Assembly (NCBI GenBank): GCA_964035575.1
Contig: OZ037923.1
Coordinates: forward strand, 682,001-746,000
From: Rhynchopus sp. YZ270_cl-10
Taxonomy: Eukaryota; Euglenozoa; Diplonemea; Diplonemida; Diplonemidae
Length of the DNA: 64,000 bases
Direction: 5' to 3'
The stretch's first letter is position 1; the number at the start of each line of letters is the position of its first letter. Shown here piece after piece: positions 1 to 9,998 of this stretch. The notes under the pieces were generated by a model that was not told the DNA's origin, ran no database searches, and saw nothing but the letters and a program-made list of their open reading frames with translations. The position numbers and the translations under genes were made by a program.

Positions 1-2988
1 CGCCACACAGAGGAGGTCTGACTGTTGTGCGTACTGCATGAGAGTGCGGGAACTGTTTACCACTGCACCGTTCATCACAAAGACACGGCTCGAATCGCCG
101 CCTACATTGCCACAATATGCGCTATCAGTTGCCAGACCTATGTGTACATAGTGCTCCATGTTTCTCCGGTCAAATGCCTCGCCAGAGCTTGACGTAAGCG
201 ACTGTGAAATATAATCTGAAGAAAACGAAGGGTCTCTCACAGACGCTGTTGAGTCCTGAACACCAAGCGCAAGAAGGTGTTTTTTCAGGCCGCAGACCAC
301 GTCTAGCCCAGCTGTTTGATGGGACACCACAGAGGTTGTGGTGTTCCATGATAAAAAGACGTCCCCATCGTTCGCGATCTGCACCGATGTGTTCTTGCGG
401 GAGGTAGAATTGACCTGCGAGACAACAACCTCCAGCAGAGTCAAAAAATAGTTCTGGCTGGCCCCCAATGGGTCCTGCGAAGGCCGTACATTGTAATGCA
501 CGCACGCCACGGTGCACCGTTTCTTTTGAAGCCCCAACGTGAATTTTTCCCTGCCTCCCTTCTTCCCATTCTTCCCTGCAGTACACCGCCCCCCGCTTGA
601 ATTGCTGTTTGTCGTGGAGACTGCGGTGCAAAGCTCCGGATCCTTCAAAATCTCTCTTGTACGGCCGGAAAGGAGGGAATCCTCTTCGTTAAATTCGTCA
701 CTACTGCCTCTGAGGAGAACGTGAGAGGGCAGGTAGCGGCGATACTCTGTGAGAATGTCGACGATTTTGATGAAACTCTGCTGGATTTTATTTGGATCTG
801 CGATTCCTTTTAGATAGTCCAACTCTTCGAGGCGCATCTCTGCTATAAACGCTGCAGAGTTCTCCGCTATGGCACTGTTATTAGTGAGACGACGTACTTT
901 CGCACGCTCCTGAATATACGACCATGTGAACGTCAAAAACAACACCCCACAGCATACCACGCAGGCCAACACAACAAACACAATTTCAACGGTAGATAAG
1001 ATCGGTTCACTCCCTGGAGGTGCAGGGTACAGAACTTCTCCGTTGACTGTCACCCCTTCGAAAAATGCGTTGACAGCCTCCTTCACTCCAGAGCTTGGTG
1101 GGAGAGGGGAGACGCCACGGTGTTGCAACGCTGTGGAGGTGGCTTCGTGCGCGAAAATACCACCGTGCCCTTCTCCATGCGGGGTGGCAGCGGACAGCCA
1201 GACTGCAACTTCTACTGCAGCGAGAAGAGCCTCAGTTTCAGCTTCGGTGACAATATGGTGCTGTTCCATGCCTAGGTAGGTTAAGGCCAGAAAAGGATAC
1301 TCAGATTCATCAGGCGCCACACCACCTCTCATCCCGAGAGCGATCGGATACACTTCTGACAACCCCCAGCTTCTCGCCACATCCATTGTCAACACCGCCA
1401 TCGACCCGGTATGCAACGAAACAAACTTCGCCACATCGTGCTCAGAAGTGCTGTTCACCATACGCTCCGTTTTCACATCCCCCTCCATCCCCAAGATTTC
1501 AAGCACCGGGCGGTACATCGAAGGGTCTCCCACCAATTCTATTGTTCTGTTCGGTAGCGGCAGGTACGAACCGTTTGCTTTGATGAGGGGGTGCTGCCAG
1601 TAGGTCACCTCCCCGCGGAGTACCGCGGCTAAGACAGCCATAGGCAGTTCGACGGACACCCGGAGGCCCTGAACACCTATATTGTAGACAAAGGCGAGCG
1701 GGGTGGACCAGAGAGGGATCCACGTTGTTCCGATGTGCTCAGAGTGCAGTACGCCATGTGGAGAGGAAGCGAGATGTGATGACGCGCGTTGTACTGTTAC
1801 CGTTCGGTTTGTTCCGTGTAGTTCTGTTGCAACCAGGTGCGTGGATAATGAGTGGGAGTGATAGGAGATGGCCACGTGGTTCACCATGTTCTCGGTAATG
1901 CTGTCCTGCGTCGCAACCGATGTGACAGATGCAGCAGACTTCCACGGCACTTCACCGCATTTTGCGCTCCAAAGCCGTTTCAAAACGCGGTTTACCACTT
2001 GATCAGTTAATGGAACCAAATGTGCACCTTTTATCACATCCTTCGCAGCATCGACAGTGTAAATCCAGTATAAAAACTCCAGAATTTTTGTGTGAATCGC
2101 GCAGTCTTCACTCTCACCTAGGTTCTCCCAGAAGACGAGATACGCGATGCCCAGAATTGGGTAGCCTACGGTGTCGTGGAGCTCCGCTGTCAAACGGAGG
2201 GGGTCATATGTCGAAGCATCTGCCGCTAGCTGAGCGTCGCTTCGACCAGCTACCGTCAACACCCCGGCACGGTTTTGCACTATGGCGAACGATAGATGGT
2301 ACTCCAGCGCTGTATCTACAGAGACATAGCCAAAGGCATATGGCGTGCTCTGCACCGTCCTTGCAAGGGTGGACCCCCCGGACACAGCGGTATACGCCAG
2401 GCCACATCCCCCAAGCCGTTTTGTGATACTGCATTGCACGCCGTCACCGCTGCACCCATTGGTTTCGGTCCACCCAAACTCCTTTAACGCAGAGGTTAAC
2501 ACAAAGGAGGACCCGGACGAATCGCTTCGAACTATCACATTAATTTTTTCATTTGGGAGCTCAATATGACGGTTCAGCGCGAGAATTGCAGGGTGGTTCC
2601 AATACTGTATGTCCAACGAAAAGATCTGTGCGATAACATCGCGTGAGAGTGTCAACGCAGTCGTCCCATTTAAGTTGAAGATCAACGCAATAGGCGCGGT
2701 CACTACAGGAACCATGAGGATGCCGGGGGTTTCCTTGTAGACGGATTCGTCCAGGGTGGCTTCTGAGCCGGCGAAGTGCGATGCATTGCTTTGTACGTCC
2801 TGCAAACCCTGCCCGGAGCCTACAAAATCATAGGTGATACTTGTGTTCGCTGGGGAGTACAACTCCACCCACTGCCGCACCAAGGGGCCAAGCAAGGTGC
2901 TGCCACTCCCCTTTACGACGGTATTTGCAGAGGAACGTGCGAAGAGAAATACCGTGCACAACAGGATAGGGGAAAGCTTTTGTATCAT
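1..2988 (-). CDS. PstS-like receptor with TM helix and cyclase-like domain (3' partial)
   Basis: The frame is open for 996 codons from ATG at 2988 to the left edge. Residues 1-21 look like a signal peptide. A PstS-type periplasmic-binding domain follows, with the phosphate-binder GSGSTLLGPL pattern, GSGQGL, FAGSEATL, then QYWNHPAIL and VRSDSSGSSF in order. A second, more decayed copy lies at about 370-560 and keeps the GEVTYWQHPLI motif. One membrane helix spans about 667-690. From about 815 comes a class III nucleotide-cyclase-like domain whose second half keeps GNVGG...R...NGAVVNSSRTL. The first metal-binding Asp is not seen, while a GDVF resembling the second is present. The product is inferred to be a plasma-membrane ligand sensor. 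The gene at 60,826-64,000 has the same cyclase-like region followed by a kinase, so a kinase may lie beyond the left edge. A pyrimidine tract with AG at 3,050-3,051 precedes the start. Domain assignment is fairly secure; ligand and activity are unknown. Confidence 0.8.
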   Translation of the reverse strand, partial: MIQKLSPILLCTVFLFARSSANTVVKGSGSTLLGPLVRQWVELYSPANTSITYDFVGSGQGLQDVQSNASHFAGSEATLDESVYKETPGILMVPVVTAPIALIFNLNGTTALTLSRDVIAQIFSLDIQYWNHPAILALNRHIELPNEKINVIVRSDSSGSSFVLTSALKEFGWTETNGCSGDGVQCSITKRLGGCGLAYTAVSGGSTLARTVQSTPYAFGYVSVDTALEYHLSFAIVQNRAGVLTVAGRSDAQLAADASTYDPLRLTAELHDTVGYPILGIAYLVFWENLGESEDCAIHTKILEFLYWIYTVDAAKDVIKGAHLVPLTDQVVNRVLKRLWSAKCGEVPWKSAASVTSVATQDSITENMVNHVAISYHSHSLSTHLVATELHGTNRTVTVQRASSHLASSPHGVLHSEHIGTTWIPLWSTPLAFVYNIGVQGLRVSVELPMAVLAAVLRGEVTYWQHPLIKANGSYLPLPNRTIELVGDPSMYRPVLEILGMEGDVKTERMVNSTSEHDVAKFVSLHTGSMAVLTMDVARSWGLSEVYPIALGMRGGVAPDESEYPFLALTYLGMEQHHIVTEAETEALLAAVEVAVWLSAATPHGEGHGGIFAHEATSTALQHRGVSPLPPSSGVKEAVNAFFEGVTVNGEVLYPAPPGSEPILSTVEIVFVVLACVVCCGVLFLTFTWSYIQERAKVRRLTNNSAIAENSAAFIAEMRLEELDYLKGIADPNKIQQSFIKIVDILTEYRRYLPSHVLLRGSSDEFNEEDSLLSGRTREILKDPELCTAVSTTNSNSSGGRCTAGKNGKKGGREKFTLGLQKKRCTVACVHYNVRPSQDPLGASQNYFLTLLEVVVSQVNSTSRKNTSVQIANDGDVFLSWNTTTSVVSHQTAGLDVVCGLKKHLLALGVQDSTASVRDPSFSSDYISQSLTSSSGEAFDRRNMEHYVHIGLATDSAYCGNVGGDSSRVFVMNGAVVNSSRTLMQYAQQSDLLCVA

Positions 2989-3202
2989 CAGAAGGGGGGA
3001 AGGGGGAAGGGGGAATGGGGAATGGGGGGAGGGGGGTAGAGGGGAGTACCTGGAAATGGAGTGGGGAGGGGAAGGGGGGGGAGGTGTGTTTGAGAGGGGA
3101 GAGAATTTGCAAAGAGGAGAAGAAAAAAATGTCGCGTGTAGTATTCTTGTAGTAGTGTAAGACACCCGAGGATGAGCTCCTTTTTTTCTTTTTGTGCAAA
3201 TA

Positions 3203-3300
3203 CCACCTGATTTTTACCCCGCGTATAGGCCCGTATTGGCCAAACCCCACCCATTTTTCCCAGCCTTTACGCGCCTGTACGCGGGGTAAAAATCAGGTGG
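3203..3300. mobile_element. MITE, CACCTGATTTTTACCCCGCG family, copy 1
   Basis: This is a ~98-bp palindromic element. Its ends read CCACCTGATTTTTACCCCGC and its reverse complement, and it is flanked on both sides by AAATA, a plausible 5-bp target duplication. A second copy lies at 54,520-54,636 and a relative at 9,926-9,998. It is too short to encode anything. Confidence 0.75.
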
Positions 3301-4607
3301 AAATACCAGGCTATTTCCTAAATATGGGTTATTAAAACAACGATTTTGGTTTGATAATTTTTCCAGAGAAGAAGAAAAGAGAGAAAACGTTTATTTGGGG
3401 GCAAATCCGGGGGGGGTTTCCGGGATTTAGGAAATAGCCTGAAAATCTACGAAGAGTGAAAAATGGGCAGGGGGAAAAGATTAAAGATAAAATGGTGATT
3501 TCGGAAGTCGGTCAACGACCTGTCGGCGACCTGTCAATATCGACCCCCTCCCGGAGCACCATAAAATCTTTAAAAGAAAGATGGAGTTGTCCACCAACAC
3601 GAGAAGAGAACATAGAAGAACTTTGTAAGATGATCCTTAAGCCCTATTGCTTCAGTCATCTTCAAGAAAAGAAAAAGAGAAGGGATTTCAAGAGAGATAT
3701 AGAGAAAAAGGTTACTCTTTGTTTGCGCTAGAAAATTTCACCCGTTTCCTTTAGTTTTTCTCTCTCCCCTCAATAAAACAAGTAAAACAAAAGTATTTCA
3801 AACAAAAGAAAAGTTTTTGAGATAACCCCAAGCCTCTCGTGCTTAGTCACCTCGATCACATCACAAAAAGCCACGTTTTTTTTTACAGACAGTGTTACCT
3901 TGATACCAAAGAAAAGGGGTAGTTAATGATACAGGCACCTCCCGACTGACCCACTGTACGTTGACAGCCATCTCTGGATGGAAAGTACAAAATACCCTGT
4001 GAGCCATCAGCAGAAGACTAAACACCATCTGCAAAAGATGGAGTTGAAAAAATAAAAGAGAAGCTGAAAGTACAAACGCCTCACCGTTCCTCGGCGGACG
4101 CAGGCACTGGAAATAAAAGTGAAGTTGATAGTGCAAACGCCTCAGGGACGCAGGCACTGACACTCCGTGGGTTATCGAACCCCGGAGTGTTGCGCTTGGG
4201 AGTGTTTTACAGGGAAGCTGTAAGCAGGTATACATTCATTACCCCACCCTGACCGGGAAGGGGGGACAACATGATTTAAAGATTCAAGAAAAGCACGTGT
4301 TTTAAATAAAAAGAAAAGTGTATAAGATGCCTAAGCTTAGCCACCTAAAAATGGGGCAGTATTGGAGTGCACCATTGATAAGCAATGTTATTTCAATGAT
4401 GCATACAAGGTGAGTTACCGACACCTTCCCCCTTTTAGCCAAATTGTGTGTACACATCTAGGAAGGCCAACTTCCTCTCTTTCCTCTGTAGCCAACGCCT
4501 ACTCCATTTTTTTCTTGGAGCTTCCAGGGACCCCCACAGCTCCCTCTCGGTGCTTTGCAAGAGGACGCCCTTCCCTTTCCCTCTTCTCCCCACTACCACC
4601 ACCCACC
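3301..4607. other. Intergenic region with clustered dispersed repeats
   Basis: No gene is seen. At 3,820-3,857 and 4,318-4,350 lie copies of the CCTAAG/CTTAG hairpin repeat. At 3,925-4,003 lies a ~75-bp repeat (CCCGACTGACCCACTGTACG) that recurs at 10,035-10,115 and 56,160-56,240. At 4,068-4,205 lie two tandem tails of the tRNA-like SINE, the second with a hairpin built around GGGTTATCGAACCCC. The end of another repeat (ACCCGAGGATG) lies at 3,143-3,182, just upstream of the MITE. Copies here differ from one another by several substitutions and small indels. Confidence 0.6.
4068..4205 (-). repeat. tRNA-like SINE fragment, tandem tails
   Basis: On the minus strand a T-arm-like GGGGTTCGATAACCC is held in a perfect ACACTCC/GGAGTGT stem and followed by GTGCCTGCGTCC...GGCGTTTGCAC. 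The tail part occurs twice in a row here. Related copies are at 15,162-15,220, 18,880-18,955, 27,921-28,012, 56,058-56,140, 59,833-59,890 and 60,050-60,115. Confidence 0.55.
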
Positions 4608-5714
4608 CTATTTCTGGTCACGCAACAGCGCGACCAACCCGCTGTACAGCTCCTCCTCCCCCTTCCCTTTCACCACCTCCAGCTCCCACAGCTCCGGGCC
4701 CACTTTTGCTCCAGCTTCCAGCAGGACCTTCGCTGTGGCGAGCAGTTCTTGCTTCTCTGTTGGGGTAGAAGGGTCTCTTGTGAAGAGGGAGGCGAGGGGC
4801 GGGCCTTCTGAGGACGCAAGGTTTGGGTCGGCACCAAAGCGGAGGAGGAGGGAGCAGAGCGCGGCAGAGTTGCTGCCGCCTGCGGCCTCCCAGAGAGGGG
4901 TGATCGAGGTGGTCTGGAAGACGTCTGGGTAGTTCCGTTGGAGTGTCCAGTAGTCGTAGCTCATGGTGTTGTTCGCTATGTCCTCCATATCGCCGACAAA
5001 CTCTGTGATCGGCTGCGCAACGTCGGCAGACAGGGCATTCCACTGCGCCAACGAAAACTCCTCTCGCAGTGCGTCCGGGAACCGTCCGACCCTCCCCCCA
5101 TCCCCCTCTACTGCCAGCGCTATGTTCATCATTTCGATTAGCCGCGACTTTACCTTATCGTGGAAGAAGGGGAAGTCAACTTCTTCGTAGCCTAGGTTAG
5201 GGTCGGCTTTGTTGCGGAGAAGTGCTTCGCAGATGTCAAGAGAGCGTACTTCCAATGCGAGATATAAAGGGGTCTGGCAGGATACGATGCGCTCAAAGTG
5301 GAGTGTACCGTCGTAGTCGTGGTATAGGTTGAGGTTCTGGTAGGAGGAGATGAGTTTGTGTACAATGGAAGCGTCTTCGGAGACAAGCGCTGTTGCGAGG
5401 GGTTCGCGAACTTCGCGCGCAAAGTGCTCATCGAATTCACCGCGCGCCACAGTCAACCTCTCCTCAGGAATCTTCGTGAGGTACACAATGTCGTGCTCGC
5501 TGAGGCCACGGAGGGTGAGGTCGGTGAGCTCGACGCGGGTCGCGCCGTAGACCCCGTCTTCTGTGAGGAGAAGCATGTGTTCCCAAGGGAGCACTCCAAA
5601 GACATCTGCGGTGCAGCACGCAACCACCCGGTACAGGTCGTCTGCAGTGTGGCAGAGCTCTTCGGGGACCTCAACACCGTGGGAGATGCCTTCGTGGAGG
5701 ACGAAGAGGAGCAT
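4608..5714 (-). CDS. Ankyrin-repeat protein, 368 aa
   Basis: ATG at 5714 was chosen because the open frame upstream of it consists of a dispersed repeat (5,830-6,003) and proline-rich untranslated-like sequence. The N-terminal ~100 residues show no familiar domain. Ankyrin-type units follow: one near 125-175 (TPLYLALEVRSLDICEALL, NKADPNLGY) and a pair near 275-345 (TPLWEAAGGSNSAALCSLLL, FGADPNLAS, then a final unit ending in LLEAGAKVG). No catalytic domain is seen, so the role is probably protein binding. A CCCCCCACCAG acceptor-like site lies 18 nt upstream, with AG at 5,732-5,733 after a C/T-rich stretch. The next gene downstream in reading direction is the edge receptor; no functional link is evident. 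Confidence 0.8.
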   Translation of the reverse strand: MLLFVLHEGISHGVEVPEELCHTADDLYRVVACCTADVFGVLPWEHMLLLTEDGVYGATRVELTDLTLRGLSEHDIVYLTKIPEERLTVARGEFDEHFAREVREPLATALVSEDASIVHKLISSYQNLNLYHDYDGTLHFERIVSCQTPLYLALEVRSLDICEALLRNKADPNLGYEEVDFPFFHDKVKSRLIEMMNIALAVEGDGGRVGRFPDALREEFSLAQWNALSADVAQPITEFVGDMEDIANNTMSYDYWTLQRNYPDVFQTTSITPLWEAAGGSNSAALCSLLLRFGADPNLASSEGPPLASLFTRDPSTPTEKQELLATAKVLLEAGAKVGPELWELEVVKGKGEEELYSGLVALLRDQK

Positions 5715-5829
5715 CGTATATGGGGGGAAACCTGGTGGGGGGTGTAGAGAAGGGTGTGGAGAGGAGGGAGGGGAGGAGGGGGGGGTGCGAAGTGGGTGCT
5801 TTGTGTGCTCGTCTCGCTGTAGAGCTGAG

Positions 5830-6100
5830 GCAAGCATGATAGGCGGGCGAAGGGTAGGCCCTCCACATCCCGCCGGAGGTTGTCTTTGTGTTTGTGAAGG
5901 TGTCTGGGTGAGTGAAAGTCTTGCGCACACAGTTGCCCTGTATTTCCTACAAAAGATGCCTTATGGTCGAGGGCAGAGTACAGGTTTGATCAGTGTGGCG
6001 TGTTGTGTTCTTCAGATCTGTAGAGTGCAGCTCTCAGGCAAGCATGATAGGCAGGCGAGGGGTAGGCCCTCCACATCCCGCCGGAGGACTTGCCTTGTGT
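5830..6100. repeat. Dispersed ~180-bp repeat with a 60-bp palindromic head, two copies
   Basis: The 5,830-6,003 copy matches 18,124-18,312 (inside an intron) almost throughout, including GTCTTGCGCACACAGTTGCC and TGGTCGAGGGCAGAGTACAG. At 6,033-6,100 only the first ~60 bp recurs; it runs from AGGCAAGCATGAT to GGAGGACTTGCCT and is an imperfect inverted repeat. The short copy may be a MITE that nested into or gave rise to the longer repeat. Confidence 0.7.
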
Positions 6101-6496
6101 GTTGGATTAGCTTCCGTGTGCAAAAAAATAGGAATGTGTGGAACAAAATCAGAGGTCAGGACAAATGAAAGTCTTGTCGTCACGAAAAATGAATTTTCCG
6201 ACTGAGAGATCAGGTATTGAAGACAGTGTGAGTTTTTCATCATCTGCATTCCAACAAAGAGCTGAGTGAGAAAAGGGTGCAGAGAACAGAAACGAACAGG
6301 CAAGACAACACGAAAGCAGTCAGAGAGCCAATAGATATAACAGTATCGACATTGGGAAAAAGGTCCTCGCGTACAGGTCTGTGAAGAGTTACTTTTATCA
6401 TCATGTAGTGTTATGTGCCCCTCACTTTGGTTCTTCAAACTGTGAACTGCAACGCAACGAGCGGCTCATAAGCACTGTGATCTACAGCACTCCTTC

Positions 6497-6871
6497 TTGG
6501 ATTTGCAGAGGAGCAAGCTTCAGATGGCAATCTTGATGGTGACAACCAATTCTGTTGTGATTTTAAAAGTTGTTAGAAACAAACCCGAACTGAAGGCTGA
6601 TGCCCGCGCACACGAAACACAGCAACGTGCAGCAGCTAGAGAAAATCTCTTTCAGGTCAAACTCCGTGGATCAAGCTGCCTTTAGTCCAAGCTTGACCTG
6701 GTCAAAGCAAGGGCAGAACTGAATGCCCAGGCTCAGGAACGGGTGGATGCGGCAGAACATCAGACAGAGAGAGCGGTGGTAGCAGTACTAAAGAGAGAGA
6801 GGGAGAGAGATGGGGAGAAAAAAAATGATACCCCCAAGTCCTTTTATCACTACAGTACGGTGTTATAGTAG
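6497..6871 (+). pseudogene. Plus-strand helical coding remnant
   Basis: A 62-codon frame ends at a TAG (6,683-6,685). The same frame continues for about 60 more codons with coiled-coil-like composition (KARAELNAQAQERVDAAEH, then KRERERDGEKK). Two charged helical stretches split by one stop suggest a decayed gene or transposon fragment. It lies on the strand opposite every confident gene. The family was not recognised, and a chance open stretch is possible. Confidence 0.25.
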
Positions 6872-7213
6872 AATGACTTCGTTCACAAAACAAAATTGGA
6901 TGGAGAAGGGGAAAAGAGTAGTTGACATTTTTTTGTGCTAAAACGCATCGTAGTCGAGCTCATTGCAAGAAAAAAAAAAAAAAAAAAATGAAAAATAAAA
7001 AAAAAAGACGTGTCTCCCTTGAAAGGTTTATTCGTAAAAAAAACAAAAGTTTTATTAGATGAACTTAAAGCTCCGCAGTGCTTGGTTCACCTGAACCACT
7101 AAGGAAGAGATTGTCTATATCAGAAAAAGGAAGCGGGTAGTCGAAACGTGGTCACCTTGCTGGTGATCCACCACCACGGCGCTCTTGTGTGTGCGTTTTT
7201 TTTTTTTTTTTGG

Positions 7214-8506
7214 GATCGGGAAGCCTCTTTTTTACTTTCAACGGATGTCATCCGTCCGATTTTGAGAAACCCCCCCCCCCCCCTCCCCCCCCGGAGAAGA
7301 TTGTAAATTTGGCAACCTGAAGTTTTCGGCTTTAGGACAGACGTAAAAAAATTCGAAAACCAGCGGAAGTGGATTTCCGAGCTCCCCGCTTTTCACCACA
7401 AAAAAAATCGACCACTTTAGTGGAGTAGAAGTTAATTTAAAGTGGCTCCAGTACACAGTACACAGTACACAGTACACAGTACACAGTACACAGTACACAG
7501 TACACAGTACACAGTACACAGTACACAGTACACAGTACACAGTACACAGTACACAGTACACAGTACACAGTACACAGTACACAGTACACAGTACACAGTA
7601 CACAGTACACAGTACACAGTACACAGTACACAGTACACAGTACACAGTACACAGTACACAGTACACAGTACACAGTACACAGTACACAGTACACAGTACA
7701 CAGTACACAGTACACAGTACACAGTACACAGTACACAGTACACAGTACACAGTACACAGTACACAGTACACAGTACACAGTACACAGTACACAGTACACA
7801 GTACACAGTACACAGTACACAGTACACAGTACACAGTACACAGTACACAGTACACAGTACACAGTACACAGTACACAGTACACAGTACACAGTACACAGT
7901 ACACAGTACACAGTACACAGTACACAGTACACAGTACACAGTACACAGTACACAGTACACAGTACAGTGAAGTCAATTTAAAGGCTCCATGGGTCTTTAT
8001 ACAGTAACGTATAGGGGTCGGCTCCACCAAAAGTTGCGTACCGTGGAGTGTGTTCCAGAATAAAAAAAATGGTCGGAATTGAAAGATTCGTAAAAAAAAA
8101 ATCCAAAGGAAAAAAATCGAAAACCTTCTTCAAAAGAAATCCAACTTAGAGACGCCACTGTGCTGCGACCCAAAGAGGAGGTTTTCTTAAGGAATTCCTT
8201 AAGAAACCTGCGTAGAAACGTTCCCAAAGGGGGTACCACAGCCAAAAATCACCTAACCATCCACAGAGGCATAAAAAAAATCGTGCGACCCCGGAATTGA
8301 ACGTTTTCGTAACCGATCTTTCCAAATAAATAATATCCGAAAAAAATTTTTTGAAGAAAATTCATAAAATCCATGTGACCACGGTTTTGTACTAGACCCC
8401 CCCGTTGCCAAATTACCAAACTTGTCCTCTCACCCCCCCGGAGACCCCCCCCCTCCCCCCCCCCCCCGGATGACATCCGTTGAAAGTAAAAAAGAGGCTT
8501 CCCATC
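7214..8506. mobile_element. Inverted-repeat element carrying a 7-bp satellite
   Basis: A ~40-bp terminal inverted repeat is seen at 7,214-7,254 (GGGAAGCCTCTTTTTTACTT then CAACGGATGTCATCCG) and 8,467-8,506, differing by one base. C-rich runs lie just inside both ends. Inside is the CAGTACA array at 7,449-7,967. No transposase frame is seen, so it would be non-autonomous. Poly-T and poly-A border the two ends. Confidence 0.7.
7449..7967. repeat. (CAGTACA)n satellite, about 74 units
   Basis: Uniform 7-bp tandem units with no visible variant until the last one or two. Because 7 is not divisible by 3 and the unit makes no stop, all six frames stay open, which gives artefactual long frames. A sister array is at 46,738-47,450. 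Confidence 0.98.
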
Positions 8507-9925
8507 GACAAAAAAAAAAAAGATAAAAATTGGTAAAATATGAGCCTCGCCAATAAGAAAAGTTTATAGGATGAACCTAAGCTTCGCAATGCCTTGGTTA
8601 CTTGATATACCGCCATATCAAAAAATGTATGGGACCCTGAGAGAGATAAGAGCTGTGGCAAAAAAAAAAAAATGTGGCAAAAAATGTAGCAAAAAAGAAG
8701 AAAAAAAAAAAAAAACAGTTGACTTGAAATACAAAGCCCTCACGTGAACAGTGTACCTAAAACGACAAAACAGAGATGAAAATGAGACTGGAAAAACGAA
8801 TGCACGTAGTAGACCTAACACCTTGTTTTCCTGCAAACCCCGTATACTCCCCCCCCCACGTCACACCCCGTGACACCCCGCGTACAGAACGGGAGATGTA
8901 TTTACCCTTGGTGAACGAGGAAAGAGAGAAAAAAAATAGAGAATAATTGCGAGATGAATGTGTATAATATTATCGCACACAAACATCTAACAACGACAAA
9001 AGTCTTTTTTTTTTTTTTTTTGAAAACTTGGTTGTATTAGTGTAGACCACCCGAGGATGAACTCCACTATACTTTTTTTTTTTGTGATCATTCGTATTTA
9101 AAAAAAAACAATGGAAAGAACATGAGACATCACTGCAAAAGCAGCGTTGTAACAAAAAGTTTTTATTTGAAAACTTTTTCCCCCCCCTCCCTCTGATAAT
9201 CGGTTTTAGAGGAAACGTCAATTCAGACGATCCTTCAACTACCTCTTGTTATCGACAATCGGATTTCTGGTACGGTCTTCTTTACACACAGCGGCGAAAT
9301 TTTCTTTCTTTTGAAAAAAAAAAATATTGGGATAGTGTCGTTGCCTCGGTTGTGTTGCCACAGTTGGTGCAAAATCTCCACTTTTTTTTTATAATATTAC
9401 CCTGTTGGTTCAGTTGCAGCTACCTTGTCAATACAGTCACCCTTTTTGGAAAGTTAAGATGGGCTGTGCCCCCTATCAACGGCTTTCCCCCTCAATTGAA
9501 ATAGAAAGGGGGAAAATGTTGTAATATTTATAAAGTGAACTGTCATCGAAGGGAGCGACGAAGAGGAAAAAAAAAAAGTGTTTGTAAGACGAACCTAAGC
9601 CTCTCCTGCTTAGTCTGATTAGATTACTTAATGTTTTGAACATTGGTTATTCATGCTGCTTAGTCACCTTTATAAAAAACATACAGTCATCCAAGAATAT
9701 TTGGAATCCGAAAAAAAGGCGGCGGAAAATTACCAAAAATATCCGCATCCGCCTTCTTTGGACTTCAATTCTTTCTTTTTTTTTTTGATAAATTGTTGGA
9801 ATAGTGTAGTTGCCTCGGTTGTGTTGCCACAGTTTGTGCAATCTCCACTGTAGTTTTTTTGTGAAAAATTGTTGGAATAGTGTAGTTGCCAGATTCACTG
9901 TCATTTTTTTTTTCTTCTCGACTGC

Positions 9926-9998
9926 TACCTGATTTGACCCTATTTGCCGGTGTTAAACGGATGGCAAATACAAGCAAATATGGGTCAAAATCAGGTGT
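9926..9998. mobile_element. Short MITE related to the CACCTGATTTT family
   Basis: An inverted pair, ACCTGATTTGACCCTATTTG and its counterpart GCAAATATGGGTCAAAATCA, surrounds a ~25-bp centre. The outer CACCTGATTTT matches the larger MITEs at 3,203 and 54,520, but the inner stem differs. A lone end-like AAAATCAGGTGGAATA is also present at 47,484. Confidence 0.55.

Noticed and set aside
7238-8030. Long frames across the (CAGTACA)n array on both strands
   Set aside because: The 7-bp unit lacks stops in any frame, so openness is automatic. The same applies to 26,646-27,283, 46,604-47,650, 49,423-49,932, 50,617-51,345 and 59,378-59,827.
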